A DNA stretch of 45,148 bases, taken from assembly GCA_947629545.1 (NCBI GenBank), contig CANREE010000011.1, forward strand, positions 1 to 45,148, read 5' to 3'. The first letter of the stretch is position 1. Each line of letters starts with the position of its first letter. Below the pieces are notes generated by a model. It searched no databases, was not told the origin of the DNA, and was given only the letters and a program-made list of their open reading frames with translations. This DNA is from an uncultured Lachnospiraceae bacterium (GTDB lineage Bacteria > Bacillota > Clostridia > Lachnospirales > Lachnospiraceae). Positions 45,074 to 45,148 of the stretch are shown here, piece after piece. Position numbers and translations under genes: made by a program.

Positions 45074-45148
45074 ATCGAGTAGGAGGCGGTGATTAGCCGC
45101 CGTCCTCTCACACCACCGTGCGTACCGTTCGGTACACGGCGGTTTCAA
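45074..45148 (-). mobile_element. Group II intron, 3' end (domains V and VI)
   Basis: On the minus strand, domain V (45112-45143) folds as ACCGCCGTG-TACC-GAAC-GGTA-CG-CACGGTGGT. It has the two-base bulge CG and a CGC triad whose middle G pairs with U. Domain VI follows: GAG-AGGA/UCCU-A-CUC with GGCGG/CCGCC, and a bulged branch-point A at 45080, seven bases from the 3' end CGAT. The intron terminates at 45074, directly next to the DUF4397 TAA, in antisense orientation. The rest lies outside the window. Confidence 0.85.

Overview
The window reads as chromosomal DNA of a spore-forming Clostridia member, most likely a Lachnospiraceae gut bacterium. This rests on a SpoVAF/GerA-type germination protein, a HrcA/CIRCE-controlled groES-groEL pair, the VTC/DUF4956/carbohydrate-binding gene set, Cys-rich surface repeats and the housekeeping genes guaB, glnS, ptsI and pncB. 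No species call is possible from the sequence alone.

Layout. 1-11.3 kb is an accessory stretch, almost all on the minus strand. It holds a phosphoribosyltransferase, a DUF4143 ATPase, a CPBP protease, GyrI-like and DinB proteins, an Rpn nuclease, a nucleotidyltransferase, a methyltransferase and an alkyltransferase-like protein. Among these are at least four gene remnants, each made by internal deletion: a histidine kinase/ABC permease chimera, a GNAT acetyltransferase, a PhzF epimerase and a second nucleotidyltransferase. 11.4-12.1 kb holds three 114-bp palindrome-rich tandem repeats and tRNA-Trp. 12.3-15.4 kb has a MATE exporter, a patatin-like lipase and an exported transglutaminase. 15.6-19.0 kb is a VTC/DUF4956/carbohydrate-binding cluster without CotH. 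19.1-20.8 kb is pncB behind a leader of three covarying hairpins. 21.4-35.8 kb is mostly housekeeping: a germination protein, acyltransferase, sugar isomerase, guaB, groES-groEL, ptsI, glnS and a histidine phosphatase.

35.8-41.4 kb is the most notable region. It is a complete, AT-rich integrated element of about 5.5 kb in tRNA-Thr, bounded by 21-bp direct repeats. It carries a tyrosine integrase, MobV relaxase, a 49-aa membrane peptide, an HTH protein, a ribbon-helix-helix protein set among seven TTTAG-T-CTAAA palindromes, 21-bp iterons, a GC-rich structured block, three TTTCCT/AGGAAA palindromes, a RepL-like initiator and a protein resembling the primase CHC2 domain without its zinc ligands. 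It has no cargo gene. It supplies its own copy of the tRNA 3' end and a terminator related to the one it displaced. Beside its right end is the C-terminal stub of another integrase, so the site has been used before.

41.7-45.1 kb encodes a secreted Cys-rich repeat protein and a DUF4397 protein. The window ends in domains V and VI of a group II intron on the minus strand, whose 3' end abuts the DUF4397 stop codon.

All family calls come from reading motifs; no database search was run.
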